Below are positions 32,374-43,899 of a stretch of 64,000 nucleotides of DNA, in pieces. Source of the DNA: Chiridota heheva (taxonomy: Eukaryota > Echinodermata > Holothuroidea > Apodida > Chiridotidae). The stretch is taken from positions 87,001 through 151,000 of the forward strand of contig JAIGNY010001695.1 in assembly GCA_020152595.1 (NCBI GenBank), read 5' to 3'. Each line of letters opens with the position of its first letter. The stretch's first letter is position 1. A program made the position numbers and the translations under genes. A model generated the notes under the pieces. It was not told where the DNA came from, did no database searches, and worked only from the letters and a program-made list of their open reading frames with translations.

Positions 32374-33640
32374 TTAGTCCCTGATTGAACGAACGAAACT
32401 GACTTAGTTCAATGACTGGGTTCCACAGCTGCAGGCCGTGCTACAAAGTCTAACAAAAATTATACAAGCGCAAAAATATGAGCGAGGAATGAGCACGGAA
32501 AAGGGTAGCCAAAGGCCACACGAATAAACAAAACCTGACAACAGCCAGGGGACACACAAGTAAACGTGAACACAAAAGGATTCGTTTCAAAGCCACCCCA
32601 CCCCAGGAAAACTACAAATGGTAACTATAAATAAACACCATACCAACAATTCCCAGGGTGGAAACATAGGAGTAACACCAGATAGAATAAAAATATAAGA
32701 AGAATGACTAGGCTAGGCCAAGGGAAACTAAATAAGAGGCACCGAGAACGGGCCTTTAACGCTAGGCTCAATGAAATTCGAGAGGATCAACTGTTCATCA
32801 AAAATACAGGTTTTTATAAAGTGATTATTAGTTTCTAAACGGTTTTTACAGTAATTTTTAAGAAGTGAATCAATCCGTGATTGAACGCTGGGAAGAGAGT
32901 GAAGATCAATAAGTGCAATTGGTGAAACCCAACGAGGTATGTGAAAAGTAATTTTTAGAGCATTAATTTGAATTTGCTCTAATTTACAACGGTTACTTTT
33001 GGAGAGTAGAGGGAAAACAATAAATGAGTATTCAATGAGTGAACGAATAAGACTAGTGTATAAAACTAAGGTTGAAGACGATGGAGCTCTTGGATTATAA
33101 GCTGTCCCACAGACAGTAAATAATTGGGAAGTGCGGATTTTTAGTTCCTTAAACAAACTTTCAAAATGCAGCTTAAAATTAAATCTAGTATCAAACGTGA
33201 TACCCAAGAACTTAACTGAATTATAATTTGAATTACGGTATCGTTAAAAACTAAGATTGGGATTAAAACAGGGCGACATTTAGAGAAAACAATAGATTGT
33301 GATTTAGACGGGTTAAGGAATAATCTCCACTTGCTGCACCAGCATTGAAGTAGGTTAATATAGTATTGCAAGTCGTCCCTTGCGGCAAGAATATTAATGG
33401 CCGACGACCAGACAGCCAAGTCGTCTGCATATTGAGAGATATAAATGTAATCAGAAGATGGGTTAGGAATGTCGTTTACAAAAATTAAAAACAGTAGTGG
33501 ACTAAGAGGGCTACCCTGAGGGGTGCCCTTATTCACGAGCAAAGGATCAGAAAAAACATTATTAACTTTAAAACGAATTTGCCTGTTAAATAAAAAGTCT
33601 GCAATTAAGCGAATAAATTTAACCCTGATTGAGCATACTA
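32374..33640 (-). mobile_element. 5'-truncated non-LTR retrotransposon with target duplication
   Basis: CCCTGATTGA occurs at both edges (about 32372-32382 and 33624-33634), a likely target-site duplication. The minus strand encodes a reverse-transcriptase palm: LFNRQIRFKVNN, GTPQGSPLSPLLFLIFVNDI and ISQYADDLAVWSSAI, then WCSKWRLFLNPSKSQ and, after a frameshift, LGITFDTRFNF and SLIRSLIEYS with LEQIQINALK. This is the Jockey/CR1-like palm and thumb layout, without RNase H. It differs from the I-like copies elsewhere in the window. It was inserted in a duplicated flank of the 24-bp minisatellite. Confidence 0.88.
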
Positions 33641-33696
33641 TGTATAAAAGTGTCAGTTCATATAATAAGTTATATGCAAATAACTTGTTAAAATGG

Positions 33697-34320
33697 GGTG
33701 GGACGCCATGTCCCACATGACATTTCATATCATCGCATGTCCCACATGACATTCCATACCATGGCAATTTACCCTATGTCCTGCATGGCATTCCACCACA
33801 TATCCTACGTGGCATTCCATCCTGTTCCACATGGCATCCCACTCCATGTCCCACATGGCATCCCACCTCATGTCCCACATGGCATCCCAACCCATGTCCC
33901 ACATGGCATCCCACCTTATGTCCCACATGACGTCCCATAGGCTCCATAAGAAGTCTCATCCTAGCTATCACAGTCCCTGATTGAGCATGCTATGTATGAA
34001 AGTGTCAGTTCATATGATAACTTATACGCAAATGAGTTGTTAAATAAGAAAAAAAAAAGTGGAGTCAAACAATTATGCCTGATAAAGCCCTTGGTGTATA
34101 CAACATGGTAAATATTATATCATGTCCCTCATGGCCCCCATCCATGTCCCACATGGCATCCCTTCCTATGTCCATATGCAATCACATACTGTCACATTCC
34201 CTGAATAAGCATATTAAATTAATAAGTCTGGTCAGGTCATATACTGTAGCAACTTTATGCAAATGAGCACAATAATAAAGGTGGAGTTTAATAATCATGC
34301 CTGATACAACTGTTGGTGCC
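33697..34320. repeat. 24-bp minisatellite, right block, and duplicated flank
   Basis: About ten units (33697-33925) are followed by the same CCATAGGCTCCATAAGAAGT, CATCCTAGCTAT and CCCTGATTGAGCAT.CTATGTAT flank found around the LINE. A third, weaker flank copy (CCCTGAATAAGCATATTAAA ... GCAAATGAG ... AATCATGCCTGATA) follows at 34198-34315. The array and its flank were therefore duplicated together. Confidence 0.8.
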
Positions 34321-34329
34321 CAAATATTT

Positions 34330-34678
34330 TAAAGAATATTAAAGATTTTAAATCTCAAATGCTACAAGAGAGACTTGACAATCTCTGAAGAATATTGGAA
34401 AATTATATCATTTTACAGTTAAATTCTAAGAAAATATCAAATGTTTTGTAGACTTTTTAAGGAAACTAGTCTTCAATCCTGTCTTAAGTATCTCTAAAAA
34501 ACTTTAACATTTTATAAGGAAATTCTAACCTTCCACAAGGAAATTTGAAGCAACTTTAACCTTTTCTAAGGAACTCTAAAGAAGCTTTAACATTTTTTGA
34601 GGAATTCTTAAAAAAACTGTAACATTTCTGAGGAAATCTCAGGACAAATCTGGGGACAGCCGGACAGACGTAATCGTC
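34330..34678. repeat. short degenerate repeats
   Basis: 'CTTTAAC.TTTT.TAAGGAA(A/C)T' and similar phrases recur six to seven times about 50 bases apart (34430-34640). The repeat is weak. Confidence 0.45.
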
Positions 34679-34679
34679 A

Positions 34680-34895
34680 TTACATAACTTCGCATAATGC
34701 GTGATAATGTCGATAAATGCGATAATATAATGCCGCATAATGCTTCGCATAATGCCGCATAATGCTTCGCATAATGCTTCGCATAATGCTTCGCATAATG
34801 CCGATAATGCCAAGATAATCACATAATGCTTCGCATAATGCTTCGCATAATGCTTCCCATAATGCTTCACATAATGCTTCACATAATGCTTCGCG
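34680..34895. repeat. 12-bp repeat CATAATGCTTCG
   Basis: About 15 imperfect copies of CATAATGCTTCG, with CATAATGCCG variants. Confidence 0.88.
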
Positions 34896-34994
34896 TGCGA
34901 ACCAAAAATGACAACTATGGATCCGACCCATCATCAGTCCTTTCAGTGCATTGATTTAAACACAATTTGATCTGAACAGTCGATATGTGGACAA

Positions 34995-35275
34995 GTCCAA
35001 TCAATCAATCCAACAATCAACCAATCAATGGACCATTCAATCAATAAACCAATCAATTAACTCATCACACAACCAATCAATCAACCCATCAATCAATAAC
35101 CAATTATTAAATGAGTCAAATCAATCAATGAAACAATCAATGAAACAATCAATGAAACAATTAATGAAACAATCAATCAATCAATGAAACAATCAATCAA
35201 TCAATGAAACAATTAATGAAACAATCAATCAATCAATGAAACAATCGATCAATCAAATGAAACAACCAGACATCG
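34995..35275. repeat. CAAT-rich simple repeat (CAATCAATGAAA)n
   Basis: CAATCAATCAAT and CAATGAAACAAT units, with an outlying (CAAT)n tract at 36012-36058 next to the 36.1-kb exon's donor. Confidence 0.88.
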
Positions 35276-35279
35276 CAAA

Positions 35280-35960
35280 TGATACAAATCCCTCGCCCCT
35301 AATAACATGCTTTCCACCCTCTGTCACAACTGCCATCCCACCCTCTGTTCTGCATGTCCCATCCAATATCCCTCCCTACAGGAAATCATACATGCAATCC
35401 AGGTACCAGTCCACAACATGACCCATATGCCATCACACCTGCAATCAAAATAACATCTCACCATATGCCATGCCACTCTGTCCCATATACCATGCCACCC
35501 TGTTCCAAATGCCCCTCTTTCTGTCCCCCATGCCATCCCACCTTCTCCCACATGCCATCCCAGCCTGTCATAAATGCCACGACACCACCTTGTTTCACAT
35601 GCTACGGCCACCCTGTCCCACATGCTATCCCACCCTGTCCTATATGCCATGCCACCCTGTCCCACATTCCACCCAGTCCACATGCCACCCTGTCCCACAT
35701 GCCATCACAAACTCCCACATTTCATCCCATCTTATTCCCCATGCCATCCCACCTGCATCCCACTTCCTACATCTACCGATCATTCTACCATCTTCCACCC
35801 AACATTCTTCCTCTAACTCTCACCCCCTCACTTTATCAACTCAACATGCCCCATTCACCTATCATCCCCCTTCACCTGCCATCCTTCATTCACCTACCAT
35901 CCTGTACAGATGGATGAACAGACGGATGAACGGACGGATGGACAAATGGATGGACAACAA
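35280..35960. repeat. degenerate 22-bp minisatellite, relative of the 31.6-kb and 44.5-kb arrays
   Basis: Units such as TCCCACATGCCATCCCACCC and CCTGTCCCACATGC recur about 20 times. The right flank (TTCCTACATCTACCGATCAT, CCACCCAACATTC) matches the right flank of the array at 44470-44830. A GGATGAACAGACGGATGAAC motif follows. Confidence 0.78.
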
Positions 35961-36067
35961 ATGGTAAAGATGCTATATCCCCCTTCACTAACTTCGTTGG
36001 CGAGGGAAAAATCAATCAATGAAACAATCAATCAATCAATCAATGTTCTAATCAATCATACTCTCAC

Positions 36068-36316
36068 CTCTTTGTAATGTTCCATAATCATGTTTATAAA
36101 AAACTGCCGGTTTTCAAATGGATGAAGGCTGACAAAGGCATCCAATGAGACAGGTGCATCCTCAAATTTGATCAAGAATAAGTGGAGCTTGGTACGAAGA
36201 TCTTGCAGGTCTTTAGGGAGTACTCCAGAAGTGGTGACACTGAACCGAAATCGGTCGAGTTTATCCTTAGGACTTCAAAGTAGTAGGCGGTTGCTTTGCT
36301 TTCTGCGGTAACAATT
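36068..36316 (-). CDS. VPS13D: VPS13D-like exon with a one-base frame break
   Basis: The acceptor is TTTTACTTCACAG and the donor GAG|GTGAGAG. The start reads IVTAESKATAYYFEVLRINS in the frame set by the previous exon. The rest (RFRFSVTTSGVLPKDLQDLR ... FINMIMEHYKE) is in the frame needed by the next exon. The exon is 249 bases, but 250 are needed to keep both phases; one base is missing at about 36246-36253 (reverse-strand CGATTTCGG). With one more base the text runs smoothly through 'LRI....FRFSV' and 'FEDAPVSLDAF...HPFE', typical VPS13 ATG2_C-flank sequence. It may be an assembly or sequencing slip, a polymorphism, or a true lesion. Confidence 0.8.
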
Positions 36317-36599
36317 CTGTGAAGTAAAAGAGTATAAGTTGTTTCAGTGAGAGGTAAGTAGGGTATAAGTAGTGGTGGACTAAAGAATCGGATTTATGGA
36401 CTTCACACTGTGAGGTCACTTATCAACATACAGGTGAAATCTTTGAACTTAATAATCCGTCATATATTTGGAAATCAATATTCTGGAATTCCTTTAAACA
36501 ACAGAGGGGTTGGTTAATGTGAGAGAAATTGAAAGTTCTGTAGGTGTGGAGGTGACAAGTTAAAGAAAGGAAGGAGATACGAATGCAGGCCCTCGCACC

Positions 36600-37625
36600 A
36601 AGGTTTAGAAAATATATAGGAATTTTATACTGAGGAGTGGTTGAGAAAAAAATATAGGAGTTTTTAGGGTTATGAGGGAGAAAATATAGGTGGTTTTAGA
36701 GTTCTGTGGGGGGGAAAATATAGTAGTTTTTAGGATTATAAAAGGGAAAATATAAGCGGTTTTAGAGTTCTGAGGGGGAAAATATAGGCGTTTTTAGGGT
36801 TATGAGAGGAAAAATATAGGCAGTTTTAGTGTTCTGTGGGGGAAAATATATGAGTTTTTAGGGTTCTGAGGAGAAAAATATATGAGTTTTTAGGGTTATG
36901 AGAGGGAAAATATAGGCAGTTTTAGAGTTCTGAGGTGGAAAATATATGAGTTTTTAGGGTTATGAGAGGGAAAATATAAGCAGTTTTAGAATTCTGAGGA
37001 GAAAAATATGAGTTTTTAGGGTTATAAGAGGTTTTAGAGAGGGGGGAAAATATAAGAGGTTTTAGAGTTCTGAGGGGGAAAATATAAGAGTTTTTAGGGT
37101 TCTGAGGGGGAAAATATAGGCAGTTTTAGAGTTCTGAGGGGAAAAATATATGAGTTTGTATGGTTCTGAGAGGGAAAATATAGGCTTTAGGGTTCTGAGG
37201 GGGAAAATATATGAGTTTGTAAGGTTATAGGAGGGAAAATATAGGCAGTTTTAGAGTTCTGTGGGGGGGAAAATATATGAGTTTGTAGGGTTCTGAGAGG
37301 GAAAATATAGGCGGTTTTAGAGTTCTGAGGGGGAAAGTATATGAGTTTGTAGGGTTCTGAGAGGGAAAATATAGGTTTTAGGGTTCTGAGGGTTCTGGGG
37401 AAAAAAGGTTTTATATATTTGAGTTTTTAGGGAAAAGTTTTAGGGTTCTGAGAGGGAAAATATAGGCTTTAGGGTTCTGAGGGGGAAAATATATGAGGTT
37501 TTAGGGTTCTGAGAGGGAAAATATAGGCAGTTTTAGAGTTCTGAGGGGGAAAAGATTGGTTTTAGGGTTCTGAGGGGGAAATATAGGGTTTTAGGGTTCT
37601 AAGGGGGAAAATATAGGTTTTGGGG
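36600..37625. repeat. 32-36-bp minisatellite with AAAATATAGG
   Basis: About 30 units of the type GGGAAAATATAGGCAGTTTT + AGAGTTCTGAGG and GGGAAAATATATGAGTTTTT + AGGGTTCTGAG, partly alternating. Isolated AAAATATAGGA motifs occur again at 38515-38625. Confidence 0.9.
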
Positions 37626-37629
37626 CTAT

Positions 37630-38750
37630 GTAATTTTAATGTGTGCTTTATAGTTCAAACAAAATTGAGACAATTGGGCTGATGGCCTAAATAAATAGTG
37701 AAGAGCACCTTTCTTGCTGCGAGATCAGCGGTTTTCTTTAAATAAATGCTGTCTCAATACCCAATCATTTCTCATACTGTTCATTATTCCACTTTCTAAA
37801 TTATAATATCAACACTTTGTAGTCCACTAACTTTAAATTCATTTGAATGATTTCAGACTATCGACACTTTATGCTCTTACAAACTTTACACTTTTCACCA
37901 AGTGACAAATGTAAATTCTTTACATGTTATCTCTGTTAAAAAATTCATTTCAATGTCTTTTATAACCTAAATCACATACTAATATTTGGAAATGATCTTA
38001 ACAGTGTTGTTCTATGCAGATAGGGACCTCAAAGAATGAAGAAACTCGGGAAATTTTGCACTGAATACAGTTTATTGAGTTCAAAAATCATGGCTTTATT
38101 TCATTTTCCAGATTAAAAGTCGGACTGCAATATTAATGATACAACCCCTTATTTTCATCAGAATAAATTCATTTGCCTATAATTGGTTCGGACTTACTTT
38201 GGTTTATCATCTTCTTCATCATACTCAGAAGTAACAACCTTGTTCTGAGGCAAAAATGGCACTTGTTATGGTCACAAACAACCCTTCCAAATTCTTTGTG
38301 ACATCAGAATGTGATAGAGCTCTGTCAACACCTTTTCTTACAAAATGAAACCAATACACAGTAACAACTGTGTAAGCAGCATTAATGTTATTCCAGTACC
38401 TTAATCAAGAATCTAAAACTTGTACCTGTACAATACTGTATTTAAAGTTACATTTTACTTTTTAAAGTTTTCCATCAGTTTTTTGTTGGTTTTAAGATTT
38501 TTGCCCTTTCAAGTAAAAATATAGGAGAATATGCAAGAATATAGAAATTTAAGCCTAAAATCATAAAAAATATAGGAAAGTATAGCAGGGAAATTTTTTA
38601 TAGAAAAATATAGGAAATATAGGAGTTGGTGTGAGGTTCAGATAGAAATGAGATTGTATGCTAATGGAGATTTGCATATTTGAATATTCATTATTTACAA
38701 TAAAAATATATATATTTCCTATGACATTTGAAGGAAGGAATGTAGAAACA
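37630..38750. other. intron sequence, nothing recognised
   Basis: AT-rich intron upstream of the 36.1-kb exon; only scattered AAATATAGGA motifs near its 5' side. Confidence 0.4.
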
Positions 38751-38758
38751 GGACTCAC

Positions 38759-38895
38759 TTGAGGCTTTCATAGTATGCTTCATCCATCTTCTCTATGGCG
38801 CTGTCAGGTTGGGCGAAGCCACAAAACTCCAAGAATTTGAGAAGGAGCATCTCTTCAATATGGAGGCTCATCGGGTGCACTGTCAAAATTAGTTT
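38759..38895 (-). CDS. VPS13D: VPS13D-like exon: start of helical C-terminal part
   Basis: The acceptor is CTACATTGTAG and the donor CTCAA|GTGAGT. Forty-five codons (KLILTVHPMSLHIEEMLLLK ... MDEAYYESL) plus AA, which is completed to Lys by the next exon. The block 'v.p..l.iEE.lLlKll.F.G' is the conserved strand-helix transition before the ATG2_C-like region in VPS13 proteins. Confidence 0.85.
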
Positions 38896-39409
38896 CTACA
38901 ATGTAGAGAGAGAAAGACAATTGTTGAAAATCATGCTGAGAAATATTGGTGTTTTTTTTTTTTCTTTCTTTCTTTTTAGCAATTTGCATAAGAAAGAATT
39001 CTGGTGGATATATTCTGAAATGTTTATAAGATTTCTTCAACACAAATGTACTTCAAACTGAGTTTAATTCCACCAACTTGATTTGTGGAAGTATTTACAT
39101 CAATTATAGCTGACCTTTATGCTCCAATATGCAAACTTGACCAAGCCTTGTCTTAAAACTTAGTAAAGACCAACTTGGTTTGGTGAAGGCATGAAAGGAG
39201 GACTTGGAAGTCTAAAAATCTTCAGGTAATCCAAGAGGTCTCAAGCATGTGTTGAAAAGAAACAAAGTTGACAGGCTTAGTGGAGGCATACGCTCATGGG
39301 AAGGCTACTTTTTTAGCGTTGTGTAAGGTTGTATATGGTGTACTGACACAAGTTGGGTCAGGCTTGCATATCTAGCAAAATAATTTGAATCAAATAAGCA
39401 TAATTTGCT

Positions 39410-39565
39410 GATAACTACCAAATTTCTATACCAAATTGTAAGGAAAATTGGCCAAACTTTGGCCACCAAGAAATTTTAAAAATTTGAACAAAACAATACC
39501 CCCTCCCAGTCATCTGCAGGATCCTATGCCCATGCACTCACCTTATATATCTCACTCTGAAGGTG
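39410..39565 (-). pseudogene. degenerate duplicate of an exon end and donor
   Basis: Bases 39515-39565 (GCAGGATCCTATGCCCATGC, CACTCACCTTATATAT.TCA.TCTGA) match 39950-39996, which is the donor and last codons of the 39976-40116 exon plus adjacent intron. Flanking phrases (TTGGCCAAA.T.TGGC) also match. The copy lacks the rest of the exon, so it is a partial local duplication with a decoy donor. Confidence 0.6.
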
Positions 39566-39975
39566 GGGTAATTATTGCAAAGATAGCGTGGGGTAATTAT
39601 AGCATATGGACAGTGGGGGTATAGGGCAACACTGAACATGGACAATTTGAATAAATGAGATATTCCTATATGAACTTCACAAAATGTGTATGGGACAGGA
39701 AGCGATCAAAGGAAATAGGAAATTCGGCAAAACCAGATAGATGCATTCTGAAAAAATGGGGAAGTCGAAAGGTCCAAACTATGCTAAAACTAGCAATGTA
39801 ACTATACAAAAAAAATGAGATGTGGTGTGGAGGATAAAGGGGAGGGGGTTGTTGAACATAATTAACCAATAGTTGCACATTTTCTTACAAAAATTGGCCA
39901 AAATGTGGCAAAAAATACAGTCTTATCCAAGCCCCCCACCTCATCATCCGCAGGACCATAAGCCTACACACTCAC

Positions 39976-40116
39976 CTTATATATTTCAATCTGATGTGAT
40001 GGGTCATACTGCTTGGTTACCGACAGAGTGAGTGCGCTAGCAGGCTTCTTATCTTCATCTGACTTTGTAACGAACAACACCACTGGCTTCTTAGCTTGGC
40101 GGAGTTGATTGTCGAT
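39976..40116 (-). CDS. VPS13D: VPS13D-like exon: IDNQL block
   Basis: The acceptor is ATTTGTCTTGTCTAG-like (TCTTGTCTAG) and the donor AAG|GTGAGTG; 47 codons, phase 0-0. It begins IDNQLRQAKKPVVLFV and ends SHQIEIYK. IDNQL.......PVVL is a VPS13 signature. A degenerate second copy of the 3' end of this exon and its donor lies further downstream at about 39410-39565. Confidence 0.9.
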
Positions 40117-40569
40117 CTAGACAAGACATAATCATTTATTTCATACTGAGAAATGACAAAAAAAACAAAAATACATATTGATGAATTTATAAGTTCGATG
40201 ATAAATCCTTGCCTTCAAAGATCAAAGACATTTGTGCCCGAGGGGTTACAAAAAGCAGTTTTAGGTGAGGGAAGGGTTGTAATTCCTGAGGCTGTCCTGC
40301 TACTTTCAGGCAAAAGTTTAAAAATTAAGTGCAAATTTTGTGACAGGAACTATTCATTTCTTGCACTTGGATTTAGGATCCAGGTTACAAATTTGAGCTT
40401 TGTGAGGGGTAGTGCTCCAGTTAACACTCCTTTCTCTCCCCTGCACCCTTGTGGAGAATTACCATTCTGGTTGAGAATGGAAGCACTCACAGGTTAGTGA
40501 ATACAAATTTTCAATTGAGATGCATCAATTTTAGAAGTTAATTGAGTGAAAGAGGAGATTTTACACCTT

Positions 40570-40680
40570 TGTGAGGTGTTTTAATGGGCGTAGGGGGTAG
40601 TGAGGGGTAGTGAGGGGTTGTGGGGGTAGTGAGGGGTAGGGAGGGGGTAGGGAAGGGTAGGGAGGGGTAGGGGTCAGATA
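40570..40680. repeat. G-rich simple repeat
   Basis: GGTAGTGAGGGGTAGTGAGG and GGTAGGGAGGGG units over about 100 bases. Four G-runs close together on the plus strand could allow a G-quadruplex. Confidence 0.7.
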
Positions 40681-40894
40681 TAAAACCTGGTCTCATATTG
40701 GTTGTAATATTGGTATTTCAAAGAAGCCCTAAGATGTAAGTCTACGGCTACTGCAGAAATGAACAGTCAGAATGAAATAGATTTAAGGAGGGATAGATCA
40801 TAAGAATAACAGAGAGCAAGTTATGACTGAGGGGATATGTGGATTGATGAGTACCAATGAGGGGTGAGAAAATGAAAATATGATGGCACAATAC

Positions 40895-41044
40895 CTGGAT
40901 ATTTTCGATACTCGCATTCAGCTCCGTCTCCCTCTCACTCTGAATGCAGTGAACATTGATGCCTGAGAACGCTGCGTACACCAATTCCTCCATGTGCTTG
41001 TTCACGATGGATAAACCGATGCCATCCTTAAGCCACAAAAAAAC
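40895..41044 (-). CDS. VPS13D: VPS13D-like exon: C-terminal SHR-BD repeat
   Basis: The acceptor is CATTCTGCAG and the donor CAG|GTATTG; 50 codons, phase 0-0. It reads VFLWLKDGIGLSIVNKHMEE, then LVYAAFSGINV and ends SIENIQ. The pattern 'DGIG.SI.N...EEL.Y....I' followed by 'i..IQiDNQL' (the latter split onto the next exon) is a well known conserved block near the end of the VPS13 bridge, where the protein presents membrane-proximal strands. Confidence 0.9.
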
Positions 41045-41429
41045 CTGCAGAATGAAAGGAAATGAGCATCAAACTAAAATCAATTGTTTGGTGACGGGAG
41101 GTGTGAAAAAATATGCATCTGATGGAGAGACGGTTTCTTAGTTCATCACTGCTGAACAACATGTTACCGGTGGATAGTGTAGCTTATTCTTCAACACCAC
41201 TAGTGAAAAGTTGTGTGGCTTGGTGTGCTTGCAGCCGATACACATTTTGATGTTAGTTCATGTATTGTTTGCGAGATTAAGTCCTTTCTGAAACCTTACT
41301 AAGTGCATGGCTTTAGATGGTTATTGTGGAAAGGTGGGTTTTCCTCTCAAGCATGTCTAGATAATGTTTTTAAAATAAAACATGAGTTGTTGTTGTTAAG
41401 TTTTTTGTAGCCCTACAGCAGTATTTAAA

Positions 41430-42965
41430 AAAAAAGTGAGTCTTAATGGCACCACGACAGCAAAGGTCAAATTGTGCCCGAGAGGTTAGATTATTTTAGA
41501 GGTACAAAAAAGGCAAGAGGAATTATCTGAGAAAAGGTTGAGAGTCAATAGACATGAAGTCCATAAGAAGAAGTGCAATGGGGTAAGAAAAATAAATAAA
41601 GATAACATATGAAGACGGAAGAGGGGGGGGGGAGCAATGGGAAAGGAAGACTAAATATAATTGTAGAGGGAGGTATGATGGAGAAAGGATCAACTTTTAT
41701 CCGGGCTATTTTTCCGGAAGAGCTCGGCAATGGAATCAATGGGACATGATAGACAGTATTAGAGTTATTGCATAGGGGTGGGGGAGCCACCAAGGAGGTG
41801 GGAGTGTGTGAGATGAATATGGCCAATCCTAAAACAGGTAATGTGGGTGTTGTCTTAACGAGACAGATTGTGAATAATAGTGGGTTTGGCCGGAATGGAA
41901 TGCTGGACATTGTGAGTTTGTTATCCATTTGAGAGTACCATGTAGTTTGCCAGCAGTCACAAACAAGGGGATGGGGGATGCCCACATAGCTGAGTATCCA
42001 GAAGAAAATGTTTTTCCTATAGAGGGGAGGGGAAAGGAGTTTACAGTTGATGAGGTGGGATGTGGGGTTATTCCATTTAAGGTAGAGTAAAAAAGTAAGA
42101 ACAGACTTGGGAGTCTGAGAAGATGGCAAAGCGCCTGAGCAGAGAGTACTCAATGTAGCTGAGGGCTAGCAGGATGGCCTTAGCTCAGCCGAAAAGATGG
42201 ATAAGTAGCTGGGGAGCCTGCTACTGATGGTGATGGCTTGGATGATGGCAGCAGAAGCTGTCTTGTCGCCTTCCTTGGAGCCATCAGTATAAATGGTATA
42301 GTTGGAAAGGTGGTGCTTGATTTGGTTGAGGAGGTTGAAGAAGAGGTTGGGATGGGTTTGAGCCTTGTGATAAGTTGAAAGGCCCGAGTGGATAGAAGGG
42401 GGAGGGGTGGCCCATGGAGGAGAAGAGGGCCAGGAGGTGCCAAGAGTGGAGGGGGTTGATGTTGAGATGTTGGAGGTCCGGTTTGATGTAAAAGCTGAAA
42501 GGAAGGGATAGGGTTTTAAATCTATCAAAGAGGGTGGGGAAATTTGGATACTAATGAGGTTGTAAGCAGGGTTACAAGTGTTGGCAAGAGTTCTAGAGGC
42601 ATAGAAAAGACTTGAGCCTTCTACACCTAAACAAAAAAGGGGGTTCGTTAGCTTCATTGTAAAGGCTAGGGATGAGAGAGTCTTGTAAGTGTCCAGACAA
42701 AGCCTAAGGGCGTCATTTTGGATTATGTTGATGTGGCTAAGGTTGATAGTTGTGAGCGACGCAGTAGACAACATTGCCATAGTCAAGCTTGGCACGAATA
42801 GTGAGCCAGAAAATTTTGAGGAGAGCGTAGGGATCCGCACCCCAAGTTGCATTGGAAAGGAGGCGGAGAATGTTGAGGGAGCTGTTGCACTTCTGATTCA
42901 GGTTGGTAATACGTTGCTCGTAGGAGAGATTGGGATCTACGAATAGACTTAGGATTTTTTTGTTT
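41430..42965 (-). mobile_element. I-like LINE, family 2, RT end plus RNase H
   Basis: Minus strand: LSLFVDPNLSYEQRITNLNQ, NILRLLSNATWGADPYALLK and LTIRAKLDYGNVVYC (RT thumb), then after a frameshift IIQNDALRLCL, HLSNYTIYTDGSKEGDKTAS (RNase H start, TDGS) and FSAELRPSC; then RFAIFSDSQVC in a third frame. Its 3' end (TGTCGTGGTGCCATTAAGAC) matches the other family 2 fragments. Frameshifts make it inactive. Confidence 0.85.
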
Positions 42966-43044
42966 TTTTTCCATCTAGACCCCCCTGCAATATGCTTTGC
43001 CCCACCCAAGAACAATTTGAGGATAAAAGTGGATCAAATCTTAC

Positions 43045-43194
43045 CTCAAGTGTTTGGCCTTTTTTCTTGTCTGCTCCGTCAACATCCGAATCTAAGCCTG
43101 GCATGAGCTGCCTGTTTTTGTGAAGGCTGTGTTCATATACTTCATATGCGCCACCAACTGAGCCGGGGATGGGCTGCGATTTCTTGATACTTGC
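43045..43194 (-). CDS. VPS13D: VPS13D-like exon: polar linker within the SHR-BD region
   Basis: The acceptor is TTGGCTTTCAG and the donor GAG|GTAAGA; 50 codons in phase 0-0. It encodes a charged, probably disordered stretch (ASIKKSQPIPGSVGG ... DVDGADKKKGQTLE) between conserved strands. Identity rests on splice signals and phase fit with its neighbours rather than on conserved residues. Confidence 0.75.
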
Positions 43195-43479
43195 CTGAAA
43201 GCCAAAACAATTTTTCAAACGTTCTTCAGGTGGTAAATAGACTGTATTCTGTTTTAGTACTTTCCTTACATATCCAATGGTTTTAAGTCACAAAATCTCA
43301 GAAAAAAGGCAAACAATTACACAAGTTCAGATTTCAGTATCATTTCAGCACAAATAAGAAAACAATTTCAATATCCTTCTATTAAAAGAATAAGATCTGT
43401 GAATTATTTCTTTATCATTTTCTCTAAACTAATTCTTTAAAGCTCTTCCTGTATGGTAATCAACAAAATGTTTAATATG

Positions 43480-43562
43480 TGTAATATGTTTAATATGTGT
43501 AAAAATGTTTCATATGTGTAATATGTTTAGTATGTATAATATGTTTAATATATGTAATATTT
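43480..43562. repeat. short (ATATGT(T/G)TAAT)n repeat
   Basis: Alternating ATATGTGTAATATGTTTAAT units, five to six copies. Confidence 0.7.
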
Positions 43563-43603
43563 CTTGAAAATATTCAGGTAAACTAAAGGTTGCAAAAAGT
43601 CAC

Positions 43604-43782
43604 CTTTTTCCAAAGGTCTTCAATTTTGAGTACTCTGGTTGGTCCATCTGTGATCACCTGACACGTCAGAACGCCAGACCCTGGCCGGTTTTTCTGTTTC
43701 TCTATAGCAAGGTGGGCAGATTCGTTGGCTTGAGCACCCAAGGAGTCTACAGTAGGGGCTCCTGCCAGAACCATCTCAGCAT
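43604..43782 (-). CDS. VPS13D: VPS13D-like exon: SHR-BD region
   Basis: The acceptor is GGTGTGACACAG behind a CT-rich tract and the donor AAG|GTGACT. AT completes the split Asp codon; 59 codons follow (AEMVLAGAP ... IEDLWKK), ending in phase 0. The phrase VITDGPTRVLKI matches the conserved 'v.tDGPTRVLri' strand of the VPS13 SHR-BD region. The first third (about residues 192-222) is less conserved and low in hydrophobics, likely a loop. Confidence 0.85.
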
Positions 43783-43899
43783 CTGTGTCACACCATTTGA
43801 AGAAGAGCGAGGGGAAATATTACAGATATATGGACAGGTAGAAGATATGCTACAATCTTGGACAAAATTAGTTTACAAGAGGCAACCACTAACCGAACA

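Noticed and set aside
32728-33767. Intact reverse-transcriptase gene
   Set aside because: The RT domain is split by a frameshift, and the endonuclease and start are missing. It is a truncated LINE.
35354-35967. Overlapping plus-strand frames of 165-187 codons rich in Pro, His and Cys
   Set aside because: They come from the degenerate CCCACATGCCATCC repeat; the family also appears in other introns, and no domain is present.
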